From Aurelia coerulea (taxonomy: Eukaryota; Cnidaria; Scyphozoa; Semaeostomeae; Ulmaridae), in the NCBI GenBank assembly GCA_039566865.1, contig CM076957.1, positions 8,441,896 through 8,505,895 on the forward strand: 64,000 nucleotides of DNA, given 5' to 3'. How positions within the stretch are numbered: position 1 is the first letter of the stretch; each line of letters starts with the position of its first letter. The translations under genes were made by a program, and so were the position numbers. A model generated the notes under the pieces. The model did not search any database. It worked only from the letters and a program-made list of their open reading frames with translations, and had not been told where the DNA came from. Shown one piece after another: positions 53,861 to 64,000 of the stretch.

Positions 53861-54281
53861 TAAGGCCCCTTCTTATAAGTCGTGCCGCGCCGTGCCGAAC
53901 CACACAAATTTGAGTTCGACTGAGTTTCGACTTGGAGCGCCTCTGTTTTATAAGGAAAAGATTTTGCCGTGCCGTGCCGCGCCGAACCACAGTGACGCAT
54001 GCGCATGTTGGATATGGTTGGGTTGCATATCCACAACAAACAATGGCTTTTGTCGTTGTGCGCATGTGTGAAAATGCTGTGGCACGGCGCGACTGAAATT
54101 TGGTTTTATAAGTCGCAGCGGGTCGACCCAGTTGAGAAGCCTCTGGCATGTGGTTCGACTCAGTCGAACCAAGTGTCAAGTTGGTTTTATAAGACTCACG
54201 CCGCTCCGAACCAGACAAAATTGTTCGAAATTCACTCGATTCGGCACGGCGCGGCGCGGCACGACGTATAAAACGGGCCTA
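53861..54281. mobile_element. GC-rich foldback MITE with AAGGCCC ends
   Basis: The ends AAGGCCCCTTCTTATAAG and near complement are followed by repeated cgtgccgcgccg and cgaacca motifs in both orientations. Many internal copies of ttttataag plus gtcg make it highly self-complementary. No coding sequence and no clear TSD. Confidence 0.75.
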
Positions 54282-54298
54282 ACTGATAATGCGTAAAT

Positions 54299-54722
54299 CC
54301 CGGGGGGGGGGGTCACTACCATATGTACCCGTACGCTGTACGGGATGTGTCATTTTTTGCGGTACCTTTTTTCAGGCTGAAAATAAATTTTAGGATGTCA
54401 TTTTTGGTAACATCACAAATGAACATAAATTTTGGGGTGTCATTTTGGAAGAAAATGCTTCAGAATTTGATCTAATTTCAAATACTTGGCTAGAATTTCG
54501 AATTTTGGTCACAATTTTAGGGTATCTATTTTGAATGGCCCGTAAATTTTGGGGTATGGGTTTTGAAAAATTCACAAATTTCAGGGTATGATTTTACAAT
54601 TCAAAATGGCACACCCTCGTCATCCGCCTATTGAAGTAATCAACTTTATTTAGTACATGAATATAACAGCTTTCAACGGATTATCAACCAGAAGAAATAC
54701 GGATTCCCCCCCTCCCCCCGGG
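54299..54722. mobile_element. 424-bp MITE with CCCGGGGGG ends
   Basis: It begins CCCGGGGGGGGGGTCA and ends CCCCCCCTCCCCCCGGG. Interior motifs such as aaattttggggtgtcattt and agggtatgattt repeat. It has the same layout as 47890-48207. The TSD is decayed (gcgtaaat versus aagtaagt). Confidence 0.65.
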
Positions 54723-54780
54723 AAGTAAGTGAACGCGAAGCTTGAAAAACATATACAGTATTATTGTATATACAAATGGT

Positions 54781-55398
54781 AAAATTGAAATATAGGTTTT
54801 TCACTGCTCCTCCGCAGAGACAGATAACAAAGCAATGTAAACTGCTTCTTTTTGATCATTTCTTCACAAAGCATTAGGTCAACAGCTTATAACGTCCAAG
54901 ATAACTTCATTATGAAGTGCACTAACTTCTAAGCTAGTTACATCTAGAAAACTTGATAAAAAGACTATGATCTAGTTGATATTTACGAATCGTATTTTGT
55001 TTCTTCGATAAAAGACTGAATCAGCGAAACATAGGCAACTGCAGAAAAGTGTCCTTTTTTGTCAGCAGATCTTGTTTCACCATTGCAATTACCGGGGTTG
55101 ATGTTATTAGCATTCTTACAAAAATGTCATGAAGGCTGGCTTGAACTGAAATCCGTCTCGCTCTACATTCTGCCCCACTACGGAAACTGCGTACGTGTTT
55201 CTTCCATGTCGTAAATATTAACTAGATCATAGTCTTTTTATCAAGTTTTCTAGATGTAACTAGCTTAGAGGTTAGTGCACTTCATAATAAGTTATCTTGG
55301 ACGTTATAAGTTGTTGACTTAATGCTGTGTGAAGAATTGATCAAAAAGAAGCAGTTTGTCTCTGCGGAGGAGCAGTGAAAAACATTTATTTCAATTTT
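54781..55398. mobile_element. 618-bp foldback, ~195-bp arms
   Basis: The arms at 54781-54985 and about 55207-55398 are inverted copies (aaattgaaatataggttttt, then ctcctccgcagagaca, and aaacttgataaaaagacta). The unique centre is ~220 bp. It has no coding frame. TSD not identified. Confidence 0.8.
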
Positions 55399-55800
55399 CG
55401 ACATTGGGCGGTTGTGTCCCCGTTGTGCCTAATTCAGCTTACTTTTTTCGAGCATTGTTCAGGTTTCATGTTGGGCTTGCGACCTGCAATGGTGTGGCCC
55501 CAATGTGTTGGTCTAATTACACCTATTTCTTTGACTTTGCTTTTGCTTAGCCACACTATTGATCTGATTTGGTTCATTTGTTCACACATTTCATTCATTC
55601 AAACGATATGCGCAAATCTCAAGAGGTAAGAAATTTAACAATATATTATGAAAGCGAGGGTTTGCAAATCGCGGGCCAAAAATTTCGCAAAGAAGTCATC
55701 GTCATCAGTCCCAATTTTTGAACGAACCGACATTTTATGCTCCTGCGCAATAACGTATTTCCGCTGCAGTGATTGTACTGTAAAAATGAAATGGAGTGAA
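55399..55800. other. Non-coding stretch, nothing identified
   Basis: Two overlapping short frames at 55356-55629 lack any recognisable motif. Nothing else was seen. Confidence 0.4.
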
Positions 55801-56110
55801 AGTGTTGGGAAGAGTGGATTGAGTCTAACCCTTGGCTAGACCAATTTTGACCACTTCCTGGTCCAAATTTTACGAAAATGGTACCCTTGGCTAGACCAAT
55901 TTGGATCATTCCCTGGACCAATATTGTCAAATATGATAACATGACCGTTCGCTAGACTAATATTTTCAAATATGATACCGTTGGCTAGACCGTGGCTATG
56001 CAAAAATTGCAAAAAAGTATAGCCTTGGCTAGACTAGAAGTCCGAAAAAGCTTTTTACTATGCAAGCTTCATATTTTACTTTGCAAACCCCCCGGTGCTG
56101 GATTCCCACA
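55801..56110. repeat. Degenerate ttggctagac repeat block
   Basis: Five or more copies of ttggctagaccaattt or gctagact variants are spaced 30-60 bp apart. A ccccccggtgc patch ends the block. This looks like one end of a CCCGGGG-type MITE whose other end I cannot find. Confidence 0.5.
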
Positions 56111-56639
56111 GACGTTCACGGTTTATGTACATCAATGCAGTAACCTAGAGCAACATCAGAGATATCATATCGGGTGGGTTGACTGAATTATCTATTTCCA
56201 GACAATCAGACTAATTGATTACTTCTTCTCGTGAGTTTCCAAATTGGGTGGTTCCTTTACTGGTATGCTCTTCAATAACATTGAGAAATTCTGCTCCTTA
56301 CTTCCAGCATTGACCATTCAACAAATTGTTCTGCTTTATTGACGATGATGATTTTTCTTGCAATATTAATAAAGCGACACGCTGAATTACATTCTGTTGA
56401 CAGATACCTCATAAAATTGATATCAATCACTATTAAAGATAATCAATGAGGACAAGCAGTTGTGAACTTGACCAAATTAGACCAAATTCATTATGCTCTT
56501 CAAGTTTTGGATGATGAAAGTCCTATTGTTATTCATCAGCCACCTACGCGAAAATTGTCGCTAAGGAAGAGGCTCTTTTAGGGGGGAGGGGGCGTTAACA
56601 TTATTTCATTTTTCATTAATTAGAAATGATTGGTTCCAG
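56111..56639. other. Non-coding stretch, nothing identified
   Basis: A G-run (aggggggagggggcg) lies near 56580-56594. There is no gene. Confidence 0.4.
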
Positions 56640-56960
56640 CAGAAGTTCACCACGTAAAATACACGTGGGGTTCCGCAAGGGTCAGTTTTAGGACCCATGC
56701 TATTCAACATTTTTATCAATGACTTGTTTCTCGTTAGCATGGCTGCTAAGATTTGCAATTTTGCAGACGATAACACCATTTTCGTCTGTGGAAATGACCT
56801 ATACGAAATAGCGACTGATTTGGAAAACGAACAAATAAACTATTAGAATGGTTCACATGTAATGGCATGGTAGTGACTATTGAAACACAAAAATTCCAGT
56901 AAATGTTTCTTGGTCTCAAAAGAGAACGATAGAAAAAAGCAAAGTATAATATAGGAAAGT
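56640..56960 (+). pseudogene. LINE reverse transcriptase catalytic fragment
   Basis: The plus strand encodes RGVPQGSVLGPMLFNIFINDL and then NFADDNTIFVCGNDL, the catalytic FADD region of a non-LTR reverse transcriptase, closest in wording to the LINE at 39697-41112. Stops follow after 56846 and no other domain is present, so this is a short relic. Confidence 0.75.
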
Positions 56961-57912
56961 ACTGCTCCGAATGTATCTTTTCACCAAGTAGCTGCCAATA
57001 ACAGTTGTAGTTTCGTTGAAAATAAAAAAATACTTCTACTTTTTCAAACAAAGGGGAATGGAATGGGGGAATTGGCTTTCGGGGGATATCGACACTACCA
57101 GGTAGACATTTGATTTCAAGGTATTATTCGAAGCCCAATCTTCTAAGCTATCAAAATTTACCATTTTCGCATCAATACCCCAACCCGATAGATCTAGAAA
57201 CTAAGGTATAATGCTAGATAGCAGTTTCCTTGCTGTTTCAAAAGAAATGAAATGACAAATTAGTATGACACTTGACACATTCCTCTACACAGACAACTGA
57301 CAGAGATATGCTTTTGTCAGATCGCAGGATAGATGAAATATACATGTGAAGTTTTCTTGTATGTATATTTTTGTAGGTATATTTTTTGCCAAAATTAACA
57401 TTAAAATAAAACTAAGTTTATTAAAACGAAGAAATCTAATTACAGGCGTGTGATATTAAGTAAAACAAGAGTTAAAAACATTTAATCTAAAAACACCCCT
57501 GGTTAAAATGGCAGGCATAGCATTAAAAGGTCAGTGTGACCTTGTTTCCATAATGGTCCCTCCAAAGGTGTCAATAAAAGAAAAGTTTTCATAGAAGAAA
57601 CGAAAATTCTTGAAGATGTTAAAATATAGCTATTTTGTACCTTTATGGATTTGAATAATACAATACCGAATCGAGCGTAAGAGAGGGTGTGCGGTGTCAG
57701 TAGTACACATCTTCATTATCTTTGTTTTCATAATCAGGGGTGATAGGGGTGATACAGCGTGGATATTAAGATCAAATCGAATAAATATGGACATTGTTCT
57801 CGTTATCATCGCTACTGTATAAAATATAGCAGAAGTATAATGCCCCCCCCCTCAGGTTTAGCAAAGCTTGGCAGTTTTTCTGTCAATATTTCGTAAATGT
57901 GCGCATCGTTGA
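56961..57912. other. Non-coding stretch, nothing identified
   Basis: AT-rich, with no coding frame or terminal repeats that I can support. Confidence 0.4.
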
Positions 57913-58296
57913 GGCGTTCGTTCAACGTTCCTCAGCTCAAACGCAGCATTACAGGCTTCCAGGAACTTCAAAATTTGGCGATTTTTTTATTGGAATGATC
58001 TGTCAGAAAACCAGTTAATTGGAAACGGAAATTTTGGATCAGTAGAATCAGCGTTGTGCAAGCCTGGTGATCAAGGTGAACGATTGGTGGTCGTACAGAA
58101 ATACTGTCGTAAAGAATTAACAATGTGGAATTTTTCTGAAGAAATGTACTGTCCAGATGTTTGGCTATATAAGTTTGGATGCCGGTTAAAGGGCATATGT
58201 CATGAAGCTGATTGGTTCATGCAATACAATTCTACCTATTGTTTATTACAAAGCACAGGATCGAAGCTGAATTTTCATTGCAATAAAAATTCATGA
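57913..58296 (+). pseudogene. Protein-kinase-like N-lobe fragment
   Basis: An open frame without an early ATG reads WNDLSENQLIGNGNFGSVES, then GDQGERLVVVQKYCRKEL and NFSEEMYCPDVWLYKFG. IGNGNFGSV is the ATP-binding glycine loop (GxGxFGxV) and the next block matches kinase strand 3 and helix C. The conserved V-A-V-K reads V-V-V-Q, so the ATP-anchoring lysine appears changed. A splice acceptor (tgtcag) lies at 58001-58006. No catalytic HRD or DFG segment was found. It is probably a duplicated exon or gene relic; the tyrosine-kinase affiliation is a guess. Confidence 0.5.
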
Positions 58297-59225
58297 AGCA
58301 GAAATAAAATTTCATGAAACAATGGACTTCCACTCCAAACTTGTTTGTTGTATTAACCAATTGCTAACGTGACATACGTCCTTTAAAATATCCCCAGGTT
58401 TCGAGGAGTTATGGCCTCTCCAATTCACACACAAACCGATGAAGCACTAAACCTTGAACCAAAGATAATGGCATCTCCATTCCATTATCTTTGCTCGAAC
58501 AATAGAAATTCTGGCCGAGAGACAATAGTAATAACAATAGTGATTGTTGTAAGAACGACCCAAAACGCCAGAAATCTGCGTTTTCAATTGTTCTTCCTGT
58601 TGTCCTTCCGCCACAATTTCTTTTGTTCAAGATTCAATGCCTCTCCGGTTTGTGAGTTTACGAGTTTTATGTTGCAAAATGAGCTATGACATTCGAAGGA
58701 GGTTTTATCAACAGGTTTTATTCCCTGACTTGATGTGGTGCAAACAGGCTTCGACAAGCCTAGCCGATTTTGTCTCCTGGAGAGGTCATAACTCCATGAG
58801 ACCTGGATATATATTAACTGGCATTCAAACTTGTATAACTAAACATCTGGACAGTAGATTTCTTCAAAGAAATCCGGGAAATTTCCAGCAGATTTTTGTC
58901 CTAGTTGCACTTTATGAAGGTAGGTACATTTTAGAAAATCTTCACAGGGTTCTTTTGTCCTCTTCGCTCATTTGCCGTCTGATTGGTCCGTGAAAATGAG
59001 TCTTTTGAAGTTTTCGGCATGGCCACGATCAAAGATTGGCGGTCCAGTTATCGCAAGAACAACAACGACAAAAAAAAAACAAACAGCACTTTTGCTCAAA
59101 CTGGGACTTACGGACTTTCAAATAAAAACTTGGCACGAAAAGGGCACAGATTTTTCTGTTCACTTACAAACGAGGCTAGGCGTAGTCATGATAACCTTCG
59201 ATAGTTGTAAATTTTCATCGCTACT
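58297..59225. other. Stretch with short unrecognised open frames
   Basis: Frames at 58411-58689 and 58637-58993 (both plus) have no motif I recognise. A local similarity links the segments near 58396-58500 and 58600-58800. I see nothing firm. Confidence 0.35.
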
Positions 59226-60348
59226 ACACGTTTTTTTTCTTATAAGAAACTGGTTTATGAGAAACTAGTACTACGATGACCAAAAATTTAAGAAACTCTA
59301 GTACTACGCTCAAGAACAGTTAAGAAACTGTAAAACTTTATTTCAGTATGTCTCTCTTAATCTATGTCTCTCTAACAAAGGTAAAGTCTGATCTAAATCC
59401 ACCTTTCATGAAAGATATTTTTATGGAGAGAGGTGTTAGCTGCAACCTAAGGCATGGCAATGACGCTCAAATTCCAAAGGTGCGAACCACGTCCTTTGGA
59501 GTTGAGACCATAGCCTACCTTGGAAATAAACTTTGGCAGTTTTTACCGCACGAAATAAAACGATCAAGCACCCTTCCTATTTTCAAAAAACGAATTAGAT
59601 GTTGGAATGGCGAAAAATGCAACTGTAGGCTCTGCAAAACATACATTCCAAGAGTTGGGTTTCTAACATGATAAACATTTCTTGGGCCTTCTCGCGAGGA
59701 TGGGGGCGGTGCACTGCTTCCCGGTGGGATGGGGGATGTGCTGTGCGGGATGTGAGGTCCCCTTCACTGGGCACTGGGCTGCGGTTGAACTGGGGAATTG
59801 CTCCCTAGCGGCGACCGCAGCTTAGGATATGCGTGTGGGGGTTCCCTCGCGCGGTGTGTCCGCCGTCTCTCTGGGAGGTGGGCGTCGCTCCGTACCTCGT
59901 AGGGAAGGCATGCTTTTATCTTGTATATAATCCACTAAATGTTTTTATTGATTAGCTTTAGGAATTAATTTGTAAATTTTGTAAATTTTTGTAAAGTAGG
60001 CCTAAATTAGCTGTAATTTAGCTATTCTTTTTATTTTACTTGGCCTACATTAAATAAATTATTGATGATGATGATGATGATGATGATGTCTTTTCTTGAA
60101 TTTTAACTGCAAAATTGGTAATTTTTTGCCTTGATGTGCATGGCTTCTTCTTGATGACAATGTCAATGCAAAATGGGAGCCCTTTCTCGAGAAGAAGGCT
60201 CAACTTCGAACAATACCGCAATTTTAGGCCCAAAAAAATAAGAAACTAATTAAGAAACTTTTACTACTAAAACACCGAAATTTTCATGCGAAATTAAGAA
60301 ACTTTTAGTACTAAGTGCTGATCCAAGTTTCTTATAAAAAAAACGTGT
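59226..60348. mobile_element. MITE with ACACGTTTTTTT ends, copy 2, holding a LINE
   Basis: Its outer parts match 27612-28030 along their full length. The extra 705 bp at 59384-60088 is a LINE 3' end that copy 1 lacks. TA dinucleotides sit at both outer edges. Confidence 0.85.
59384..60088 (+). pseudogene. LINE C-terminal fragment with GAT tail
   Basis: The frame reads VSCNLRHGNDAQIPKVRTTS, IAYLGNKLWQFLPHEIKR and WNGEKCNCRLCKTYI, and stops at 59669-59671. This is the C-terminus of a non-LTR element; the Cys-rich ending resembles CNCRICII of the LINE at 39697-41112. A GC-rich 3' untranslated region follows and ends in (GAT)n at about 60063-60088. It is strongly 5'-truncated. MITE copy 1 gives the empty site. 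Confidence 0.85.
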
Positions 60349-60833
60349 ATACGGTGAAGCTGTTGGGAGCTAAGTGGCTTTTAAAACGAGGAACTCCTGG
60401 TTGAATGTAAAAGAGTTCGCTAATTCTTATATTGAGGAAACATTCATCTGGATACTTGTGGCTTTGGTTCATGGCTAACATCACCGAAAACTTGAATTTT
60501 GAGGCGTTTTGTTATCTTAGGCTTTAGCTGACAGGCCTATCCACCATTGCCTGGAGCACTCAGCTTTTCGTACATTGTTGCTATGGTTTCCATATCCGGA
60601 CATGAAAACGAAGGAAACAATTTCGTCCTAATTTCATTGTGAAAGTCCATCAATCGTAGTTTGAGCGTCCAGCAGTCTATTAATAGTGTAACTTACAACT
60701 AGAGCGTCAGGTTGTATGCGAACGCTTGGACGTGACCCAGGAGAGATTGAGTTCCATAGAACTCACAGCTACTGAAAAAGTTACTGGGAAAATTTGTTTT
60801 GAGTTTTACAGGAAATGAATGAATTATCCTATC
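60349..60833. other. Non-coding stretch, nothing identified
   Basis: No supported feature. It may be the upstream part of the decayed LINE that follows. Confidence 0.4.
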
Positions 60834-61163
60834 TGACTCAACTTAGAGTGGGTCTTAGTAAGTTATTCCTTCACAAATTCAAGCACAATTTTAGGGATTC
60901 CATAAATCCAATAAGCCCTACAAACGATGGTATTGAGACTACGGAATACTTTTTGTTGCTCTGCCCCTCCTTTGAGATTGAACGTTGAAAGCTTCTTGCT
61001 AGATTGTTTGAATTGTTGCAACCATGTTAACATATCGATCTTTTCAAATGAGGTTTTGACGCAACTTTCATTATATGGTGATAAAGACCTTTTAAAGGAC
61101 ATCTACATAAATATACTCGAGTTAACTCTACATTACATCCACGCAACTGGCCGATTCAGTTGA
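60834..61163 (+). pseudogene. LINE ORF2 C-terminal relic
   Basis: Across several stops the plus strand reads LTQLRVGLSKLFLHKFKHNF, then IETTEYFLLLCPSFEIER, and ends LYGDKDL...HATGRFS. This matches the ending of the group of LINEs that also includes 28859-29011. A 3' region continues to 61445 and, past the mariner-like insertion, to about 62612, where aataaaaagaaaaag looks like a LINE tail. Confidence 0.7.
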
Positions 61164-61445
61164 GATCACCGTAATCTAGTTAAACGTCACTAAACCACCA
61201 AGTCCATTTTTGTAAAGTTTCTTGCCGTAGAGTCCTGTCCATATATTTCTTTGCATGCCTGTTTCACGTTGGATGTTAGGCTTATATTAGAAATCCAGAC
61301 CCGATAGGGGTGTCTCGAGCGATGGGGACCTTGGGTGGGAAGCAGTGACGGGGACGGTTGGTGTCGTTGTTGTTTCCTCGGCCGGGGTTCCGATTGTTCA
61401 CCATTATATTTTTGCCTGACATCTAATAAGACACCGGCTTAAATA

Positions 61446-62438
61446 CCGGGTGTCCCAAAAAAAAGTTCCGGCGTTTGATTGAACGCAGACAAAAAAGTTC
61501 TTTTTCTGGCAATTTCTATTCATTCTAGGTACATGCTCGACATTTCAAGTTACAGTTTGGCACATCGTAGGGAGAAATCAGTAATCTGAAGATTGAGTTA
61601 TTAGTCCTAACATCGCATCTTCATGTTGAAGGCAAAACCAGAGAGATGTGCACGCCTTCCTGCATCATTGACGTGGAGGGGGAATCTCCGGATGAGCAAC
61701 ACAAAAACTAGGTTTACACTTTCTTTCATTGCCTTGACGACACATGCAAGAGTTCCACTCATTGAGCATATTTGAAGTAAGGTCTGAAAACCGAATCTAA
61801 TAGGTCTCGGGGGAAAATACCAAGTTCATACTTTGCCACTCAATTCCAACTGGATGGACGAACACAGAAAAATGCATTACTGTACAATATGGCACGGCAG
61901 GTCGAAAAAGCAATTGAAACTATTCTTTAGTTGAGAAAAGACACTTTATTCTACTCCTTGCCGTGTGAAACCGTGAAACAGTAAAATTCCCATTTGAAAT
62001 TCCCAGTTGGTACAAGGCAACAATAACAGCAGCAAACAGTTTTCCCGAGACCTATTTGCTTCGATTCTTCGGCTAATTCACACAATCAAAAATGATTTGA
62101 ATCTAAATTCTATTCAATTACAAAGCAACGTTTTCTCTTGTGAATAACATTTGTGCCCGCTCAGGACGTCAAGGTAATGAACGAATTGTTGTTCATCGAG
62201 GGAGTCCCCACAATCGCGAAGCAGGAAGGCGTAATAATCTCTCTGGTTTTGCCTTGAACATGAAAGTGAAATGTTAGAGCTCATAGCTCCATTTTCAGTT
62301 TACTAATTTCTTCCTACGATATGCCAAACTGTAAGTTGAAATATCTAACACGTAACTAGAATGAATAGAAATTATCAGATTAAGAAGATTCTTCTCTGTG
62401 CTCTATCAAACGTCGGAACTTTTTTTTGGGACACCCGG
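61446..62438. mobile_element. 993-bp mariner-like non-autonomous element
   Basis: The ends CCGGGTGTCCCAAAAAAAAG and near complement abut TA on both sides (61444-61445 and 62439-62440), the Tc1/mariner signature. Inverted arms extend about 250 bp inward. The centre contains sequence shared with the small MITE at 42209-42351. No transposase. It interrupts the 3' region of the LINE relic. Confidence 0.85.
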
Positions 62439-62440
62439 TA

Positions 62441-63139
62441 GTTATTTGTAAAATGTTTTTATAATTAGCATTCCTATCTGTATTAGTTGTAGCGTGGTAT
62501 ATACAGTAGTTTATATTATTTGTATTTTAGTTTATATTAATTCCAGGAGTACAGCAGACTGTAGGTAGTGTTTAAGTAATTTTTGTTGTAAACTTTTATA
62601 TTGAATAAAAAGAAAAAGGGTTCAGGTCTGAGGCTTCAGGTTTGGGGCTTAAGGCTGCAGGTCCCAGTCGGACGATGGTTGCAGTCGGGCAATGGTTGTA
62701 AGGAGATGATTGTGTATTTAAGTATATTACATTAGCATTCTACCTGTATGTAAAAAAGAAGAATGGTAATTCCCCGAGAAATGACTAAGGATTCTGTGAG
62801 ACTGCATTTAACCAATGACATTTTTATATCAAGGTGGGTTGCTCTTTATTGGGACAAATTTTAAGTAAACAAAACGTTTTATAAAACGTAATTCATATAA
62901 TCAGCTTGTCAACAATTTTATTTGCGATTATCTACATTTGTTCTAACGGATGAGAAAAATTAATGACAGTAACGAAAATGTATAGAAAGCAAACTAGATG
63001 ACCAAGCAGCCTGGTTCCATTTATTGGCACGTGTCCAAGCTTGAATTTTCAACTTGCGTAGCATCATCAATCCTTTCAGCATACGTTGCAACTACCTCAG
63101 TATTGGCACTCTCAGAAATTTCTACAAATAAAATTATAG
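62441..63139. other. LINE 3' tail and non-coding stretch
   Basis: Up to about 62612 this is probably the rest of the LINE 3' region, with an AATAAA-like tail. The short repeats ggttcaggtctgaggcttcag and ggcttaaggctgcagg (62620-62660) follow. Nothing else was identified. Confidence 0.4.
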
Positions 63140-63279
63140 AATGTTGAAGAAGAAGACGATGCAGCAACTGCGAGCACCGACTGTAGTATGGCAAATTTCA
63201 CATCATCCTTAGACCTAGGCCTACACATCGAAGATCCATATCAAGATGGCCCCATGGCCGACGAGGAATGGATAAAAAG
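63140..63279 (+). other. Exon-like segment of unknown gene
   Basis: A 140-bp open segment is bounded by attatag at the left and AAAAAG followed by gtgaca at the right, good splice signals. It encodes an acidic peptide (NVEEEDDAATASTDC, then IEDPYQDGPMADEEWIKR). Read on, it meets a stop at once. It may be an internal exon of a host or transposon-related gene. I do not recognise it securely. Confidence 0.35.
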
Positions 63280-63283
63280 GTGA

Positions 63284-64000
63284 CAAAAGCATACTGAAAT
63301 GATAAGAAACTCGCAACTAATCTTAATAGGAACACCCTTTACCTCAGTTTACAAGGAAAATTCTAAATTCCCGGCTAAATAATAAGATTCACCACAGGTT
63401 CTCTGCTAAGAAAGGCCCCAAATTTACGCCATTTGTTAACGAAACGGCACAGATTTTCTGCTTCCACTTCACCCTAATCAAAAACATTTTCTTGCAGATG
63501 ATAAAACATCACTGAATTCAATGTATGGATTGAAATTCATATCAAAATCTTCATTGGTAAATTCCCAACACTTGTGTCCTTGGGAAGTCTCTCTAAAAAA
63601 CATTCGATAGAAACGACCTTAACCGTCAACCTGATCGCAAACAAACCATAACAGTTAACGAAATTAACCTGCTGACACTGAAACCACAATAAATCCAAGT
63701 CAATCTAAATAAATCTAGTGCAAAAACCCATTAAAATCTGACACCATTGGAAAGTGCATTGTTTAAGCTATTCATACATAATGATTGTTCCATTGAAGTG
63801 TCGATGCTACCCTGAAGAATTACCTCTTCTCTGCGGAACAACTGATTTCCTCTTTGGGGAAACAGAAATGACCAACTAAGGTGAAAAATGTCGCTTCGGT
63901 TCGGTTCTTTTATTGAAGGAAAAGACCCTGATGTCATTTGATACCAAATTTCTTCGGTATGACATGTCCATCCCGGGAACAGAGACAAACTGTCCATCGA
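63284..64000. other. Right edge, one unrecognised minus-strand frame
   Basis: A minus-strand frame (63731-63997, MDSLSLFPGW) may continue past the edge, but has no recognisable motif. There is no other feature. Confidence 0.3.

Noticed and set aside
53835..54271. Open frames on both strands in the GC-rich foldback
   Set aside because: They arise from a stop-poor, self-complementary GC repeat and have no recognisable motif.

Overview
The window is eukaryotic, most likely from a marine invertebrate. It is AT-rich, has no bacterial-style gene packing, and is built almost entirely from transposable elements and their debris. The mix of CR1/L2-like LINEs, BEL/Pao, Gypsy and Copia LTR elements, a Penelope-like element, hAT-like, TTAA-type, mariner-like and foldback DNA elements fits an early-branching animal such as a coral or sea anemone. 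In particular, the short elements bounded by CCCGGGGG remind me of anthozoan genomes. This taxonomic placement is inference. No complete host gene is visible.

Region 1 (1-15340) is one LINE on the + strand. It has ORF1 with two CCCH zinc fingers, then endonuclease and reverse transcriptase, and it is split by three later DNA transposons. Two of them leave perfect 8-bp target-site duplications (TSDs). The second carries an apparently intact 6.6-kb BEL/Pao retrotransposon, whose 5' LTR in turn holds a 201-bp TTAA-flanked MITE. Region 2 (15340-22650) holds a palindromic MITE, two exons resembling the copper chaperone for superoxide dismutase (CCS), two large foldbacks, a 5'-truncated Penelope-like element with a GIY-YIG domain, a hammerhead-ribozyme motif and a 15-bp TSD, and a LINE 3' fragment.

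Region 3 (22650-26272) is a 3.6-kb element with inverted ends made of 10-bp repeats. Region 4 (26638-38166) is bracketed by inverted copies of ~180-bp tandem repeats. It contains two MITEs, a + strand LINE split by a - strand LINE, and a young Gypsy element with near-identical 176-bp LTRs and one in-frame stop. Region 5 (38166-46200) contains a foldback with palindromic CCGCGG modules and a LINE inside it, small MITEs, a TTAA-flanked transposon with a degenerate transposase broken by a 31-bp minisatellite, and a Walker-A helicase fragment.

Region 6 (46228-52695) is a Copia element broken by three DNA transposons and several frameshifts. Region 7 (52700-64000) holds LINE fragments, foldbacks, a MITE pair that gives an empty site for a LINE insertion, a mariner-like element, a kinase glycine-loop fragment and one exon-like segment bounded by AG and GT.

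The parts do not form a pathway. They record layered insertions: boundaries, TSDs and reading frames that rejoin across the insertions give a relative chronology. The most notable points are an extended terminal motif shared by three hAT-like elements, the ribozyme, the CCS-like exon that lacks its CxxC motif, the inverted 180-bp arrays, and host-like exon fragments carried or interrupted by transposons.
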